Assembly: GCF_900635455.1 (NCBI RefSeq)
Contig: NZ_LR134116.1
Location: 1,302,001-1,366,000, forward strand
Length of the DNA stretch: 64,000 bases
Source of the DNA: Yersinia intermedia
GTDB taxonomy: Bacteria > Pseudomonadota > Gammaproteobacteria > Enterobacterales > Enterobacteriaceae
Direction: 5' to 3'
The translations under genes were made by a program, and so were the position numbers. Under the pieces are notes generated by a model, which ran no database searches, was not told the origin of the DNA, and saw only the letters and a program-made list of their open reading frames with translations. Positions 51,329 through 62,163 of the stretch are shown in pieces (the first letter of the stretch is position 1; each line of letters opens with the position of its first letter).

Positions 51329-53311
51329 TCACTCCCGCTCTAAAGCCCTGATGGGGTCCATTTCGGCGGCCCGTTTGGCGGGGAAAAAACCAAAAATCAC
51401 CCCAATCAAACTAGAACAAATAAACGCCATCATGATAGAGGTGGTTGAATAAACCATTGAAAAGTTACTGCTGAACTGACTGAATATCAGGCCGATTGCT
51501 AGCGATAATATTACCCCCAGGCAACCACCTAGCAGGCACACTAGCACCGCCTCAATCAAAAACTGCTGCATAATATCGCTGGCCCGTGCGCCGACCGCCA
51601 TCCGCACACCAATTTCTTTGGTGCGCTCGGTGACTGATACCAACATGATATTCATCACCCCAATACCACCTACCACCAATGAAATAACGGCAATCATTGA
51701 TACCAGCAAAGTCATGGTTGAGGTGGTCTTCTCAATGGTTTGACGGATACTGTCGGTATTCATCACGAAGAAATCCAGTGTCCCGTGACGTTGAGTGAGC
51801 AGTTTTGTTACACCTTGCTCAGCATTCGCCAGGTCAATATCATCATTCACCCGCACGGTAATACTCTTTAGATAAGATTGCCCGAGCATGCGCTTCATCG
51901 CGGTAGTATAAGGGATCCACACGTTGAGGTTCTCGTCACTACCAAAGCCACTTTGCTTCTTGGCGGCTATACCAATCACGCGGCAGGGCAAGGATCCGAG
52001 CAAGATAACTTTACCAATGGGATTTTCACCTTGGGCAAACAGCTTATCGCGGGTGTTTTCATCAATGACGGCTTCTTGCATCAGGCCATCGACACTGGTG
52101 CGGTTAAAGGCCATCCCTTGGTTAATACTGTAGCCGCGCACCAAAAAATATTGCTCACCGACCCCATTGACGGTGCCACTGACCGATTTATTGCCATAAC
52201 GCAGCGTGGTACTGGTAGAAACCGCCGGGGTCACGCTGTGAATATAACCCTGCTGTGCCAGTGCATCGGCATCGGTCGCTCGTAGGGTATGGATCGCCGC
52301 TGAGCGCATATCACCAAAGTCCTTGCCGGGGAAAATCTCAAGCGTACTGGTTCCCATCGCGTTGATATTCGCCAAAACCTGTTGCTGCGAGCCTTTGCCT
52401 AATGCAACCACCGATACCACTGAGGCAATACCAATAATAATCCCCAGCATGGTCAGTACGGTGCGCAAACGTTGTGCCGCCATCGCCAGTATCGCCATTT
52501 TAAACGCCTCTTGTAGGCGGTCACGCTGCGCTTTCCATGCGGTGAGTGGTGGTTTGCTGGTAATGCTTGATTCTTGTTCAACCGTTGCTGTACTTACCGA
52601 TTCCGCTGATTGCATTTGCCGGTCAGTAATGACTTCACCATCTCTCAATTCGACAATTCGCTGTGCATGTTCTGCAATCGACATATCGTGGGTGACAATC
52701 ACCACCGTGTGGCCCTGTTGATGTAAGTCTTTCAGGATATTTAAGACGTCATTGCCACTGTGAGTATCAAGTGCCCCGGTGGGTTCGTCGGCCAGAATGA
52801 CTTCACCGCCGTTCATTAGCGCCCTGGCAATACTGACCCGTTGCTGTTGCCCACCGGAAAGCTGACTGGGACGATAATCCAGCCGCTCGGCCAGACCAAG
52901 GCGAGACAACAGGCTGGCGGCGCGTTGCTTGCGCTCTTCTCGATTGATACCGGCGTAAATCGCCGGAATTTCCACATTTGCCTGCGCACTTAAATCATTT
53001 AGCAGATGGTAGCGTTGAAAGATAAAGCCAAAATGTTCACGGCGCAGTTCGGCGAGCGCATCGCTGTCCAAATGTCGCGGGATGCGTCCAGCGACCAGAT
53101 ATTCCCCTGAGCTGGGTTTATCCAAACAACCGAGGATATTCATCAGCGTTGATTTGCCGGAGCCTGATGCCCCAACAATCGCCACCATTTCGCCGCTGCA
53201 AATGGTTAGATTGATATTTTTCAGTACCTGAACCGTCTGTTCGCCATTTATAAATTCACGGCTGACATTATCAAGCTGAAGTAAGATCTTACTGTGGTTG
53301 AGGTCTGGCAT
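51329..53311 (-). CDS. macB: MacB-type tripartite efflux ABC transporter
   Basis: An inner-membrane ABC protein that drives TolC-dependent export of macrolides, enterotoxin or heme precursors in E. coli and Salmonella. The N-terminal ATPase has [31 protein letters not shown] and [12 protein letters not shown] membrane helix ([18 protein letters not shown]) precedes a large periplasmic domain and three C-terminal helices ending in [11 protein letters not shown]. The 660-aa length is slightly longer than E. coli (648). Three bases separate it from macA. Confidence 0.92.
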   Translation of the reverse strand: MPDLNHSKILLQLDNVSREFINGEQTVQVLKNINLTICSGEMVAIVGASGSGKSTLMNILGCLDKPSSGEYLVAGRIPRHLDSDALAELRREHFGFIFQRYHLLNDLSAQANVEIPAIYAGINREERKQRAASLLSRLGLAERLDYRPSQLSGGQQQRVSIARALMNGGEVILADEPTGALDTHSGNDVLNILKDLHQQGHTVVIVTHDMSIAEHAQRIVELRDGEVITDRQMQSAESVSTATVEQESSITSKPPLTAWKAQRDRLQEAFKMAILAMAAQRLRTVLTMLGIIIGIASVVSVVALGKGSQQQVLANINAMGTSTLEIFPGKDFGDMRSAAIHTLRATDADALAQQGYIHSVTPAVSTSTTLRYGNKSVSGTVNGVGEQYFLVRGYSINQGMAFNRTSVDGLMQEAVIDENTRDKLFAQGENPIGKVILLGSLPCRVIGIAAKKQSGFGSDENLNVWIPYTTAMKRMLGQSYLKSITVRVNDDIDLANAEQGVTKLLTQRHGTLDFFVMNTDSIRQTIEKTTSTMTLLVSMIAVISLVVGGIGVMNIMLVSVTERTKEIGVRMAVGARASDIMQQFLIEAVLVCLLGGCLGVILSLAIGLIFSQFSSNFSMVYSTTSIMMAFICSSLIGVIFGFFPAKRAAEMDPIRALERE

Positions 53312-53314
53312 CAG

Positions 53315-54520
53315 TTACATCCCCATCTGCGGCCCCATGCGTTGGGCCTTATTGTTGGTGGTGGTAGTGCTGCCTTGGCTGACGATCACCTGTTCTCCGG
53401 CTTGCAAGCCAGAGAGGATCTGCGCATCAACATTATTATTTAATCCAACAGCTACTTCACGCCAGCGGATGCTGCCGTTGTCGCTTACCACTTGAACCTG
53501 ATACTTTCCTTTCACATTTTCTAATGCGGTCGCTGGGATAACGACGGCGTTCTCGGCTTTGTTGAGCACAATGTAGACCTGCGCGGTCATTGAAATACGT
53601 AAAGCGCCGTTCGGGTTAGCAACATCAAACAGGCCGTTATAATAAATGGCAGTGCTGCTGGTGCTGGAACTGGATGATGATGAGGTGGTGGTGGTGGTTT
53701 CATCGTTGATCGAATCAGGGGCCGGTTCTATTGCCCGCAGCGTGGCACTGAATCGTTGTTCCGGCTCACCTAAAATGGTGAAGTAAACGGGCATACCCGC
53801 TTTGACTTTCACCACATCAGCTTCAGAAATTTGGGCTTCTATCGTCATCGTATCGAGTTGAGCGACTTTGATAATCGTCGGTGCACTTTGTACTGCGTTG
53901 ACGGTTTGCCCTTCTTCAACTGGGATAGCCACCACGGTGCCGGTGATTGGGGAACTGATTTTGGTGTATCCAAGATTGAGTTTGGCGGTATTGACGGCAA
54001 TTTCTGCTTGTGCAATCTGGGCATCAAGCGCAGTAATTTCCGCCTGAGTACTTTCTAATGTGGCTTTGGCACTATCAAAATCAGCGCGCACGCCGAGACC
54101 TTTGGCCAGAATTTGCTGCTGCCGTTGGTAGGTTAATTGATTGTTTTTCTGCGTTGCCACTTTTGCCGCACGTTGGGCGAGCACATTTTTCAGCGCTTCC
54201 TCGGCATCTTTCAGGGCATTCTGCTGAGTTAGGTCATCAATTTCAGCCACTAATTGGCCTTTCTCAACCTGTTGTCCCAGAGTGACATGGAGCGCTTTGA
54301 TTTGCCCTGAAACCTGAGCACCAACAGTGACTTGCTTTTGTGCTTTGATGGTGCCATCAGCCAGAACAGTTTGTTCCAGAGTGCGAGTTTCTGCGGCGGC
54401 GGCAATGTAAGCGGGTTTATCCGCCGGTGAAATCAATCTAAATAGTAGTACGCCGCCCGCTATCAGCAGCAGTACGGCCAGCCCGATAATGCGTCGTTTC
54501 GACCTTGTAACCTGTTGCAT
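53315..54520 (-). CDS. macA: MacA-type periplasmic adaptor (membrane fusion protein)
   Basis: A 401-aa adaptor for MacB with an N-terminal membrane anchor (RIIGLAVLLLIAGGVLLFRLI), a lipoyl-like domain split around a coiled-coil hairpin (LKDAEEALKNVLAQRAAKVA...TAKLNLGYTKISSPITGTVV), and a beta-barrel region. A serine-rich loop (SSSSSSTSS, about 285-295) is unusual. The start MQQVTRSKRR (54520) is chosen over an in-frame TTG at 54526. Divergent from the two-component pair. Confidence 0.92.
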   Translation of the reverse strand: MQQVTRSKRRIIGLAVLLLIAGGVLLFRLISPADKPAYIAAAAETRTLEQTVLADGTIKAQKQVTVGAQVSGQIKALHVTLGQQVEKGQLVAEIDDLTQQNALKDAEEALKNVLAQRAAKVATQKNNQLTYQRQQQILAKGLGVRADFDSAKATLESTQAEITALDAQIAQAEIAVNTAKLNLGYTKISSPITGTVVAIPVEEGQTVNAVQSAPTIIKVAQLDTMTIEAQISEADVVKVKAGMPVYFTILGEPEQRFSATLRAIEPAPDSINDETTTTTSSSSSSSTSSTAIYYNGLFDVANPNGALRISMTAQVYIVLNKAENAVVIPATALENVKGKYQVQVVSDNGSIRWREVAVGLNNNVDAQILSGLQAGEQVIVSQGSTTTTNNKAQRMGPQMGM

Positions 54521-54707
54521 AATCAATCAAAGATCCTTGAACCACAATGAAGAAAATAGTGAAACCAAATGCAGGGGGGTAATTTACCGCCAACACCGCT
54601 GAGTGTGAGTTAAGTGAGATTCAAGAATATGTAAGGATTGAGTAAAACCGGCTGCGCGCGAGTCAAATAGGCATGAAAATAGCCGAAATCAGGCAGGAGA
54701 GTTAAAA

Positions 54708-55391
54708 ATGAAGATTTTGTTAGTCGATGATGATGTGGAATTGGGCACGATGCTGAGGGAATACTTGGGCGGCGAGGGGTTTAATGCCGAATTGGTATTA
54801 ACCGGCAAAGCAGGTATTGCCGCAGCCTTATCAGGAGACTATACCGCCTTAATTCTCGATATTATGTTGCCTGATATGAGTGGCATTGATGTCTTGCGGC
54901 AAGTGCGTAAAAAAAGTCGCTTACCGATCATTATGTTAACCGCCAAAGGGGATAATATTGACCGGGTTATCGGTCTGGAAATGGGGGCGGATGACTACAT
55001 GCCTAAACCCTGTTACCCCCGCGAGCTGGTAGCCCGCTTGCGTGCGGTATTGCGCCGTTTTGATGAACATCCTGATGTATCGTCAGCCGATGACAGTATC
55101 ATCAGCCATGGCGACCTCACGCTCAACCCGTCAACACGCAGCAGCGAATGGCAGGGTAAAGCGTTTGATCTGACTGCATCAGAATTTAATTTGTTAGAAC
55201 TGCTGTTGCGTTCACCCGATCGCGTGGTCACCAAAGATGAATTATCCGATAAAGGATTAGGCCGACCACGGGAAGCCTATGACCGCAGTGTTGATGTGCA
55301 TATCAGTAATATTCGTCAAAAACTTGCAGCCTTGGCGGGGAATAAGCTGAATATTGAAACGGTACGTAGTATTGGCTACCGCATCAGATAA
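54708..55391 (+). CDS. OmpR-family response regulator, CpxR-like
   Basis: A 227-aa regulator. Receiver: LLVDDDVELG (acidic pocket), ALILDIMLPDMSG (phospho-Asp about residue 51), MLTAKGD and YMPKPCYPRELVARLRA. Output winged helix: LTLNPSTRSSEWQGKAFDLTASEFNLLELL, GRPREAYDRSVDVHISNIRQKLA, ETVRSIGYRI. It is closest to CpxR among well-known regulators but is probably a paralogue, since cpxRA normally lies elsewhere (by cpxP). It is divergent from macAB with 187 bases between, which suggests macAB as a target. Confidence 0.85.
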   Translation: MKILLVDDDVELGTMLREYLGGEGFNAELVLTGKAGIAAALSGDYTALILDIMLPDMSGIDVLRQVRKKSRLPIIMLTAKGDNIDRVIGLEMGADDYMPKPCYPRELVARLRAVLRRFDEHPDVSSADDSIISHGDLTLNPSTRSSEWQGKAFDLTASEFNLLELLLRSPDRVVTKDELSDKGLGRPREAYDRSVDVHISNIRQKLAALAGNKLNIETVRSIGYRIR

Positions 55392-55417
55392 TAGCCTTGG
55401 GTGGAGTGACATTGCTT

Positions 55418-56785
55418 ATGCGCGGACGGCTGTTCTGGAAAATCCTGCTAGGGTTTTGGTTTACCTTTATTTTAATGACTCAGATGTTGTGGGTGGTGTT
55501 TTCTTTTTACGGCAATCGCCATGAACCCCCTGAGCGTGAAATGGTGCGGCAAATTGCTAAATTGCAGGTTGCTTCGGCGGCATCGGTATTACAATCCGGT
55601 GGTTTGCCTGCGCTGAATACCATGACAGCGAACTGGTCAGCGGCAGACAAAACTCATTTTTCTGTATTACCGGTGGCGGCGCTGCCACCGCTGGCCGAAG
55701 AAGTGCCCACCACAAAGGCCGCTTCCCAAGGCAGTGAACCTGAATTTTACCGTCGTGAGGTGACCACTTGGGCCCAAGACCCGGATGGGCAAAACTACCG
55801 CGTTAGCTACGACATTGATGGTTTACGTCCCGTTAATCAGCGGGGTGGGCCGGATGAAAACCGCCATGAAATACTGAATATACCTATTCCTATGATTTGG
55901 ATGGGAGTATTAGGCGGGTTGTTCTTCAGCGCGTTATTAGCCTGGAACCTAACGCGGCCAATGCGCCAGCTACGTGCCGGTTTTGAACGGGTGGCACAGG
56001 GGGATTTGTCGGTACGATTGCTGCCGGTAATGCGGCGGCGTCATGATGAGTTGACCGAAGTTGCGCGCGACTTTGACTCAATGGCCGAGCGCCTTGAAGC
56101 GCTGGTCAGTGCGCGGGAGCAATTACTGCATGATGTTTCCCATGAATTGCGCTCCCCGCTGGCGCGTTTGCAACTGGCGATTGGGTTAGCGCATCAGAAT
56201 CCGGGCAATGTTGAAAGCTCATTACAGCGCATTGAACATGAGTCGGAGCGGCTGGATAAGATGATTGGCGAGCTGTTGGCGCTATCACGGGCTGAAAGCC
56301 ACCATCTGGCTGATGATGATGAGTATTTCGATTTACACGAACTGGTCAACGTGGTGGTAAACGATGCCCGCTTTGAGGCGCAAGTTCCGGGGGTTGAAAT
56401 CTTGCTACAGGTGTCACCACTAATTGAGTATACCGTTAGGGGTAATGCTGAGTTGATGCGGCGGGCTATTGATAACATTGTCCGTAACGCGCTGCGCTTC
56501 TCCGTTCATGGGCAACAGGTCAACGTCGCACTTTCACTGGTGGATAAGAGTTATCAGATTCAGGTTGCTGACCAAGGGCCAGGGGTTGAGGAGAGTCTGT
56601 TATCCAGTATTTTCGACCCGTTTGTGCGCGTTAAGTCTGCAATGTCTGGTAAAGGTTATGGTTTGGGATTAGCCATTACACGTAAAGTGATTCAGGCCCA
56701 TGGCGGGCAGGTTGAAGCTCGCAATGGTGAGCAGGGGGGGTTGGTGATTACACTGCGGGTTCCACGTTGGCTTGCTGTGGCGTAG
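55418..56785 (+). CDS. Sensor histidine kinase, CpxA-like
   Basis: A 455-aa inner-membrane sensor. TM1 at about 5-26 (FWKILLGFWFTFILMTQMLWVVFSF), a periplasmic sensor region of about 130 aa rich in Pro/Ala/Glu, TM2 (IWMGVLGGLFFSALLAW), HAMP (LTRPMRQLRAGFERVAQGDL), HisKA with DVSHELRSPLARLQLA (phospho-His) and HATPase with NIVRNALRFS, DQGPGVEE and GYGLGLAI. The periplasmic part differs from CpxA, so the stimulus is unknown. ATG 55418 follows GGAG; the frame extends upstream to TTG 55397. Confidence 0.85.
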   Translation: MRGRLFWKILLGFWFTFILMTQMLWVVFSFYGNRHEPPEREMVRQIAKLQVASAASVLQSGGLPALNTMTANWSAADKTHFSVLPVAALPPLAEEVPTTKAASQGSEPEFYRREVTTWAQDPDGQNYRVSYDIDGLRPVNQRGGPDENRHEILNIPIPMIWMGVLGGLFFSALLAWNLTRPMRQLRAGFERVAQGDLSVRLLPVMRRRHDELTEVARDFDSMAERLEALVSAREQLLHDVSHELRSPLARLQLAIGLAHQNPGNVESSLQRIEHESERLDKMIGELLALSRAESHHLADDDEYFDLHELVNVVVNDARFEAQVPGVEILLQVSPLIEYTVRGNAELMRRAIDNIVRNALRFSVHGQQVNVALSLVDKSYQIQVADQGPGVEESLLSSIFDPFVRVKSAMSGKGYGLGLAITRKVIQAHGGQVEARNGEQGGLVITLRVPRWLAVA

Positions 56786-56829
56786 TTTTTTAGTCACGGC
56801 AATAGCGATAAGGTTATAGCAGAAAACAA

Positions 56830-56853
56830 AAACGGCACCCTTAGGCGCCGTTT
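56830..56853. terminator. Bidirectional terminator between the sensor kinase gene and crr
   Basis: AAACGGCACC / GGCGCCGTTT, nearly perfect 10-bp stem with a 4-base loop and A/T tracts on both sides. It lies 17 bases from the crr stop on the minus strand. Confidence 0.75.
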
Positions 56854-56870
56854 ATTTTATTCGTAGAAGA

Positions 56871-57380
56871 TTACTTCTTGATACGAATAATCGGTGTTTC
56901 ACCAACGATGACACTACCGGACAGCTTAATCAGTTCTTTGATCTCGTCCATATTGGAGATAACAACCGGCGTCAATGTAGACTTGGCTTTCTCTTCCAGC
57001 AGGGCCAGATTGAACTCAATAACCACATCACCTTTCTTGACGCGTTGGCCTTCTTCAGCGATGCGTTTAAAGCCTTCGCCTTTCAGTTCAACAGTGTCAA
57101 TACCGAAGTGGACGAACAGCTCAATGCCGCTGTCTGATTCGATAGAAAAAGCATGGTTAGTCTCGAAAATTTTACCGATGGTGCCGTCAACAGGAGCAAC
57201 CATTTTATTGCCTGAAGGCTTGATAGCAATACCATCACCAACGATTTTCTCTGCAAAAACAACATCAGGAACATCTTCAATGTTGACGATTTCACCAGAC
57301 AATGGTGCAACGATTTCAATAGTACCGCTGTCTTTTTTATCATCTGAAACCAATGATTTCAGTTTATCGAACAAACCCAT
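56871..57380 (-). CDS. crr: PTS glucose-specific enzyme IIA (EIIA-Glc)
   Basis: Carries phosphate from HPr to glucose permease and regulates adenylate cyclase and inducer uptake. 169 aa, as in E. coli. The phospho-His lies in [13 protein letters not shown] (about residue 91), with [12 protein letters not shown] and [17 protein letters not shown] as expected. Last gene of the ptsHI-crr operon. Confidence 0.97.
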   Translation of the reverse strand: MGLFDKLKSLVSDDKKDSGTIEIVAPLSGEIVNIEDVPDVVFAEKIVGDGIAIKPSGNKMVAPVDGTIGKIFETNHAFSIESDSGIELFVHFGIDTVELKGEGFKRIAEEGQRVKKGDVVIEFNLALLEEKAKSTLTPVVISNMDEIKELIKLSGSVIVGETPIIRIKK

Positions 57381-57398
57381 GATCTTCTCCTAAGTATT

Positions 57399-57529
57399 TA
57401 TACTCGTCATACTTCAAGCTGCATGTGCGTTGGCTGCGTTCAATCACCCGAATCACTTACAACACAGTAAGCTCATCGGGACTCTCTCACTTGCCGCCTT
57501 CCCGCAACTCGAATTATTTAGAGTTTATA
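57399..57529. repeat. ERIC-type repeat inside the ptsI-crr intergenic region
   Basis: Starts TATACTCGTCATACTTCAAG, has CACCCGAATCACTTACAACA and CATCGGGACTCTC, and ends CTCGAATTATTTAGAGTTTA. Short form without insertion. It occupies most of the 175-base gap between ptsI and crr, so it is transcribed within the pts operon. Confidence 0.85.
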
Positions 57530-57555
57530 TCGGGCAGCGTTCCAGTATCGTGGAA

Positions 57556-59283
57556 TTAGCAGAGTGTTTTTTCTTCGATGAATGTGGTAATCAAATCCAT
57601 CAATTCCTTCGCTGTTGGTTGAGCTAATGCCTGCTCTGCCAACACCTTCACATCTTCGAAATTCGTGTTACGGATAATTTTCTTGATGCGTGGGATCGAA
57701 ATCGCACTCATGCTGAACTCATCCAGCCCCATGCCCAATAGCAACAGTGTAGCACGTTCATCACCAGCAAGTTCACCGCACATACCGGTCCACTTACCTT
57801 CAGCGTGAGACGCATCAATAACCTGTTTGATCAGGCCCAATACCGATGGCGACATTGGATTATAGAGATGAGAAATCAGCTCATTACCACGATCTACTGC
57901 CAGAGTATACTGAGTTAGGTCGTTTGTCCCAATACTAAAGAAGTCAACTTCCTTAGCTAAATGATGAGCGATGACTGCCGCTGCAGGTGTTTCAACCATT
58001 ACGCCGACTTCGATCGTTTCATCGAAGGCCTTGTTTTCTTCACGTAATTGGCCTTTCAGCAGCTCAAGTTCAGCTTTCAGTTCACGTACTTCTTCAACCG
58101 AAATAATCATCGGGAACATGATACGCAATTTGCCAAATGCCGAGGCTCGCAAGATTGCGCGCAGTTGTGCGTGCAGAATCTCTTTACGATCCATCGCAAT
58201 ACGGATGGCGCGCCAGCCCAGGAATGGGTTTTCTTCTTTCGGCAGGTTCATGTACGGCAAATCTTTGTCGCCGCCGATGTCCATGGTACGCACGATAACG
58301 GCCTGAGAACCCATGGCTTCTGCAACGGCTTTATAAGCCTGGAACTGCTCTTCTTCCGTTGGCAAAGAATCGCGATCCATAAACAGGAATTCGGTACGAT
58401 ACAGGCCAACACCTTCAGCGCCATTACGTTCAGCACCGGCGATATCACGCACAGTACCGATGTTGGCAACCACTTCAACCTGATGACCATCAAGGGTGAT
58501 AGCAGGCAGGTCTTTTAATTTGGCCAGATCATTTTTCTCGGTGATGTATTGAGTATTCACCGCTTTCAACTGCTCAATAATATCGGCAGTCGGGTTTAAA
58601 TAGACTTTGTTGTTTACCGCATCGAGGATCAAATAGTCGCCATTCTGGACTTGTTTGGTCACATCAGAGGTACCGACAATCGCCGGGAGTTCCAACGAAC
58701 GAGCCATAATCGAGGTGTGAGAGGTACGGCCACCTAAATCGGTGATAAACCCTAACACTTTATCCAGATTAAGCTGTGCGGTTTCTGACGGCGTCAAATC
58801 GGTGGCAACCAGAATAACTTCTTCCTGAATGGCACTCAGATCAACAATTGTCAGGCCGAGAATGTTCTTCAGCAGGCGTTTACCGATATCACGCACGTCA
58901 GCCGCGCGCTCTTTCAGGTATTCGTCATCCAGTTCTTCCAAGGCTTTTGCTTGCCCTTCAATCACTGAATAAGCGGCTGCATCAGCAGAGGCATGCTCAT
59001 CTTTGATGAGGGCTATGATTTCCTGCTCAAGCTCTTCGTCTTCCAACAGCATGATATGCCCTTCGAAGATGGCAGCTTTCTCTTCGCCGAGGCTTGCTTC
59101 AGCTTTGGTCTTAATCGCTTCTAACTGCTCAGACGCTTTGGCCCGCCCAGATTTGAAACGTTCGACTTCCTGCTCCACTTGGTCAGCAGAGATCTTTTTC
59201 CGGTTGATGACAATCTCATCTTCTTTCAGCAAAAGTGCTTTACCAAAAGCGATACCCGGTGATACTAAAATGCCTGAAATCAT
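57556..59283 (-). CDS. ptsI: PTS enzyme I (phosphoenolpyruvate-protein phosphotransferase)
   Basis: Transfers phosphate from PEP to HPr, the first PTS step. 575 aa. The active His lies in [13 protein letters not shown] (about residue 189), with [10 protein letters not shown], the PEP-binding [14 protein letters not shown] and the catalytic CGELAGDE. Transcribed with ptsH (47-base gap). Confidence 0.98.
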   Translation of the reverse strand: MISGILVSPGIAFGKALLLKEDEIVINRKKISADQVEQEVERFKSGRAKASEQLEAIKTKAEASLGEEKAAIFEGHIMLLEDEELEQEIIALIKDEHASADAAAYSVIEGQAKALEELDDEYLKERAADVRDIGKRLLKNILGLTIVDLSAIQEEVILVATDLTPSETAQLNLDKVLGFITDLGGRTSHTSIMARSLELPAIVGTSDVTKQVQNGDYLILDAVNNKVYLNPTADIIEQLKAVNTQYITEKNDLAKLKDLPAITLDGHQVEVVANIGTVRDIAGAERNGAEGVGLYRTEFLFMDRDSLPTEEEQFQAYKAVAEAMGSQAVIVRTMDIGGDKDLPYMNLPKEENPFLGWRAIRIAMDRKEILHAQLRAILRASAFGKLRIMFPMIISVEEVRELKAELELLKGQLREENKAFDETIEVGVMVETPAAAVIAHHLAKEVDFFSIGTNDLTQYTLAVDRGNELISHLYNPMSPSVLGLIKQVIDASHAEGKWTGMCGELAGDERATLLLLGMGLDEFSMSAISIPRIKKIIRNTNFEDVKVLAEQALAQPTAKELMDLITTFIEEKTLC

Positions 59284-59330
59284 AACCCTACCTTACTCTT
59301 GACTGGTGTTAACTAAAAAAGCGTGCGTGA

Positions 59331-59588
59331 TTACTCAAGCTCAGCCATCAGTTTTACCAGATGCTCAACAGCTTTCTTCTCATCTTCGCCTTCGGCAGAG
59401 ATCGTAACAACAGTACCTTGGGTCAGGCCCAGAGTTTGTAGTTTGAACAGGCTTTTGGCGCTGGCGCTTTTACCGTTAGAAATCACAGTAATTTCAGACG
59501 TAAAACCTTTTGCTTCTTTTACGAACTGGGCAGCAGGGCGGGTGTGCAGACCGTTTGGTGCAGTAATGGTAACTTCTTGCTGGAACAT
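59331..59588 (-). CDS. ptsH: PTS phosphocarrier protein HPr
   Basis: 85 aa, same length as E. coli HPr. Active-site His15 is in [10 protein letters not shown] and the Ser46 segment is [12 protein letters not shown]. First gene of ptsHI-crr. Confidence 0.98.
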   Translation of the reverse strand: MFQQEVTITAPNGLHTRPAAQFVKEAKGFTSEITVISNGKSASAKSLFKLQTLGLTQGTVVTISAEGEDEKKAVEHLVKLMAELE

Positions 59589-59623
59589 TGTATTTCCCCA
59601 ACTTATTGGATTTATGTTGTGGA

Positions 59624-59655
59624 GCTAAAGTTTAGTGTAAAACCCAAACTTTAGC
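59624..59655. promoter_or_regulatory. Perfect 10-bp inverted repeat in the ptsH leader
   Basis: GCTAAAGTTT and AAACTTTAGC are exact complements 12 bases apart, starting 36 bases upstream of the ptsH ATG. They could form an mRNA hairpin or a paired operator. The rest of 59656-59990 carries the pts promoter region without other structure I can name. Confidence 0.5.
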
Positions 59656-59990
59656 CTGTATTGGTGCGCGTGTAACAAGACGAATTAGACTTGCGCATGA
59701 CTATGCCTCAACCACCGGCAAGTCACAAAGACAGTTTCTGATGCGACCCGAATTCGGGTCTAAAATCGCCACTGTCATATCTAACAATAATGCTCTCTTT
59801 GCGTTATGTCTTCAATCTGCGTTCAGTGATGACATTTTTTGCCGCATTGCATAATTGATAAATCGATTCAGCCAGAGATGCACTCAAGATACGATTAATT
59901 TCGCGTATCAAAATAATTGACCGGTTAAATACTAAACCCAGAGGGTAAAATCAATCTTTATGTAGTGAAAACTTTGAAGTAGGCCACAAA

Positions 59991-60016
59991 AAAAGCACCC
60001 ACGGGGGTGCTTTTTT
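59991..60016 (-). terminator. Rho-independent terminator after cysK
   Basis: AAAAGCACCC / GGGGTGCTTTT stem with a 3-base loop; on the minus strand the right arm is followed by a T tract. It lies 23 bases beyond the cysK stop. Confidence 0.85.
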
Positions 60017-60038
60017 AGCATTTAGTGCGACAGCGTGA

Positions 60039-61007
60039 CTATTGTTGCAGCTCTTGCTCTGTGAACAAATCTGCAAACAATGCTGTGCTTAAATAACGCT
60101 CACCCGAGGAAGGAAGAATAACCACAATTGTTTTGTCAGTAAAGCCATCTTCTTCGGAAAGTTTGACTGCTGCCGCAACGGCTGCACCGGAAGAAATACC
60201 GGCCAAAATACCTTCTTCGTCCATCAAACGACGCGCCATTGAGATAGCTTCGTCATTGGTTACCAACGCTACGCGGTCAACCAAACTCAGATCGAGGTTG
60301 CCGGGAATAAAGCCAGCACCGATACCCTGGATTTTATGCGGGCCGGGTTTGATTTCCTGCCCAGCCAAAGCTTGAGTGATAACGGGGGAATCGGTCGGTT
60401 CAACCGCCACCGTGGTAATCGCTTTGCCTTTGGTATTTTTAATATAGCGGCTAACACCTGTCAGGGTGCCACCGGTACCGACACCAGCGATAAAGACGTC
60501 TACTTCACCATCGGTATCTTCCCAGATTTCCGGGCCGGTGGTTTGCTCATGAATTGCCGGGTTTGCCGGGTTACTGAATTGCTGCAAAATCAGATAACGG
60601 TTAGGGTCAGTTGCTTGAATTTCTTCCGCTTTGGCAATGGCCCCTTTCATGCCTTTGGCCCCCTCGGTCAGTACCAGATTGGCCCCAAGCGCTTTCAATA
60701 ACTTGCGGCGCTCAATGCTCATGGTTTCCGGCATAGTAAGGGTTAATTTATACCCGCGCGCGGCGGCAACAAATGCTAAAGCAATGCCGGTATTACCGCT
60801 GGTAGGCTCTACCAGTTCTTTGCCAGCGGTCAGAATACCGCGCTTTTCGGCATCCCAAATCATATTGGCACCGATACGGCATTTAACGCTGAAACTTGGA
60901 TTGCGTGATTCAACCTTCGCCAAAATGCGCCCGTTACCGATACGGTTCAGACGAACCAGCGGCGTATGGCCGATTGTTAAAGAGTTGTCTTCATATATCT
61001 TGCTCAT
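60039..61007 (-). CDS. cysK: Cysteine synthase A (O-acetylserine sulfhydrylase A)
   Basis: The main aerobic cysteine synthase, PLP-dependent, which also partners CysE. 322 aa. The PLP lysine is in [11 protein letters not shown] (about residue 42), with [11 protein letters not shown] and the [13 protein letters not shown] phosphate loop. The C-terminus TEQELQQ is as in E. coli. Its neighbours ptsH and cysZ are as in E. coli. Confidence 0.97.
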   Translation of the reverse strand: MSKIYEDNSLTIGHTPLVRLNRIGNGRILAKVESRNPSFSVKCRIGANMIWDAEKRGILTAGKELVEPTSGNTGIALAFVAAARGYKLTLTMPETMSIERRKLLKALGANLVLTEGAKGMKGAIAKAEEIQATDPNRYLILQQFSNPANPAIHEQTTGPEIWEDTDGEVDVFIAGVGTGGTLTGVSRYIKNTKGKAITTVAVEPTDSPVITQALAGQEIKPGPHKIQGIGAGFIPGNLDLSLVDRVALVTNDEAISMARRLMDEEGILAGISSGAAVAAAVKLSEEDGFTDKTIVVILPSSGERYLSTALFADLFTEQELQQ

Positions 61008-61176
61008 AGCCCGTCCTTTAACTCTATGAAAATGTGGGAAACGTTCAAAGCATACGCTAACAGTATGGCTATGGAAGTAAGTAATTAGTATATCGATATG
61101 TTATTAGGAAATAAGTTTTAATCCCAATAGCTTTTGATCTTAGTCACGAGGGCGTGACTGGCACGCCCAGAGGACA

Positions 61177-61944
61177 CTAACGCGTTGGTTGAGTAAACTG
61201 GTCTCGATAGCGGTCTACCCACATTGCAGTGGCCCCGCAGACGGCAACCGGTAGAATCACCAGATTAAGGAATGGGATCATGGTAAACAAGCTCACCAGT
61301 GCGCCAAATTGCAGGTTATCGACTTTATTCTGGCGCAGCGCGCTGCGCATCTGCTGGAAACTCACCTTATGGTTATCAAAGGGATAATCGCAATATTGAA
61401 TCGACAGCATCCAGGCGCTGAATAAGAACCACAATACCGGAGCAACCGTCTGACCAATGCCAGGGATAAAGTAGAGCAGCAGTAGTCCTAATGCCCGGGG
61501 CAGGTAGTAAGCCAGCTTCTGCCATTCGCGCGCCATAATGCGGGGCAAATCTTTAACTATTCCCCATATGCCCGTGTCTGGCAGTGGTTTACCCGTCAGG
61601 CTGGCCTCCAGTTGTTCAGCCAGCAAACCGCTAAAAGGGGCGGCGATAATATTGGCGAGGGTACTGAACAGGTAACTGAATACCAGTAGCACTGAGATAA
61701 CCATTACTGGCCATAGCAAATAACTCAACCACTGCAACCAGTCGGGAACATGGCTCATCAACTGAGGCACCCAGTCGCCTATACGGTTGAATAACCACCA
61801 GAAAGCGCCCCCCATCAGCAGAATATTCACCAATAAAGGCAAAATAACAAATCGCCGGATACCCGGACGGGAAATTAATTGCCATCCTTGGGCAAAATAA
61901 TGGACACCACTTACCTTTTTTACCGCTTTTTGCGTATACGCCAT
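61177..61944 (-). CDS. cysZ: Sulfate transporter CysZ
   Basis: A sulfate-selective inner-membrane protein that supplies sulfite/sulfate assimilation. 255 aa with about four membrane helices. [34 protein letters not shown] N-terminus, [32 protein letters not shown] and [12 protein letters not shown] match E. coli CysZ. Same strand as cysK, divergent from zipA. Confidence 0.95.
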   Translation of the reverse strand: MAYTQKAVKKVSGVHYFAQGWQLISRPGIRRFVILPLLVNILLMGGAFWWLFNRIGDWVPQLMSHVPDWLQWLSYLLWPVMVISVLLVFSYLFSTLANIIAAPFSGLLAEQLEASLTGKPLPDTGIWGIVKDLPRIMAREWQKLAYYLPRALGLLLLYFIPGIGQTVAPVLWFLFSAWMLSIQYCDYPFDNHKVSFQQMRSALRQNKVDNLQFGALVSLFTMIPFLNLVILPVAVCGATAMWVDRYRDQFTQPTR

Positions 61945-62163
61945 GCCATTCAGTTCTCTGTAAGTCTATTGACCCGCGTATCATATCGGTATGATTTCCC
62001 ACTGCATAGTCACATATTGTGCAAAAAGTAAGCGAAACATCTAGCATAATCATCTTTCTTCGAAGAAAATTGAGCACGGACTTGCACTTGTGTTCGTTGG
62101 CAAATAGAGTTAAAGGGTGAATGTTTGCCGCGGTGGCAATGTATTGGAACAACAGAGATAGTA

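Noticed and set aside
58048..58518. 156-aa plus-strand open frame
   Set aside because: Shadow of ptsI; codon pattern and conserved motifs support only the minus-strand gene.
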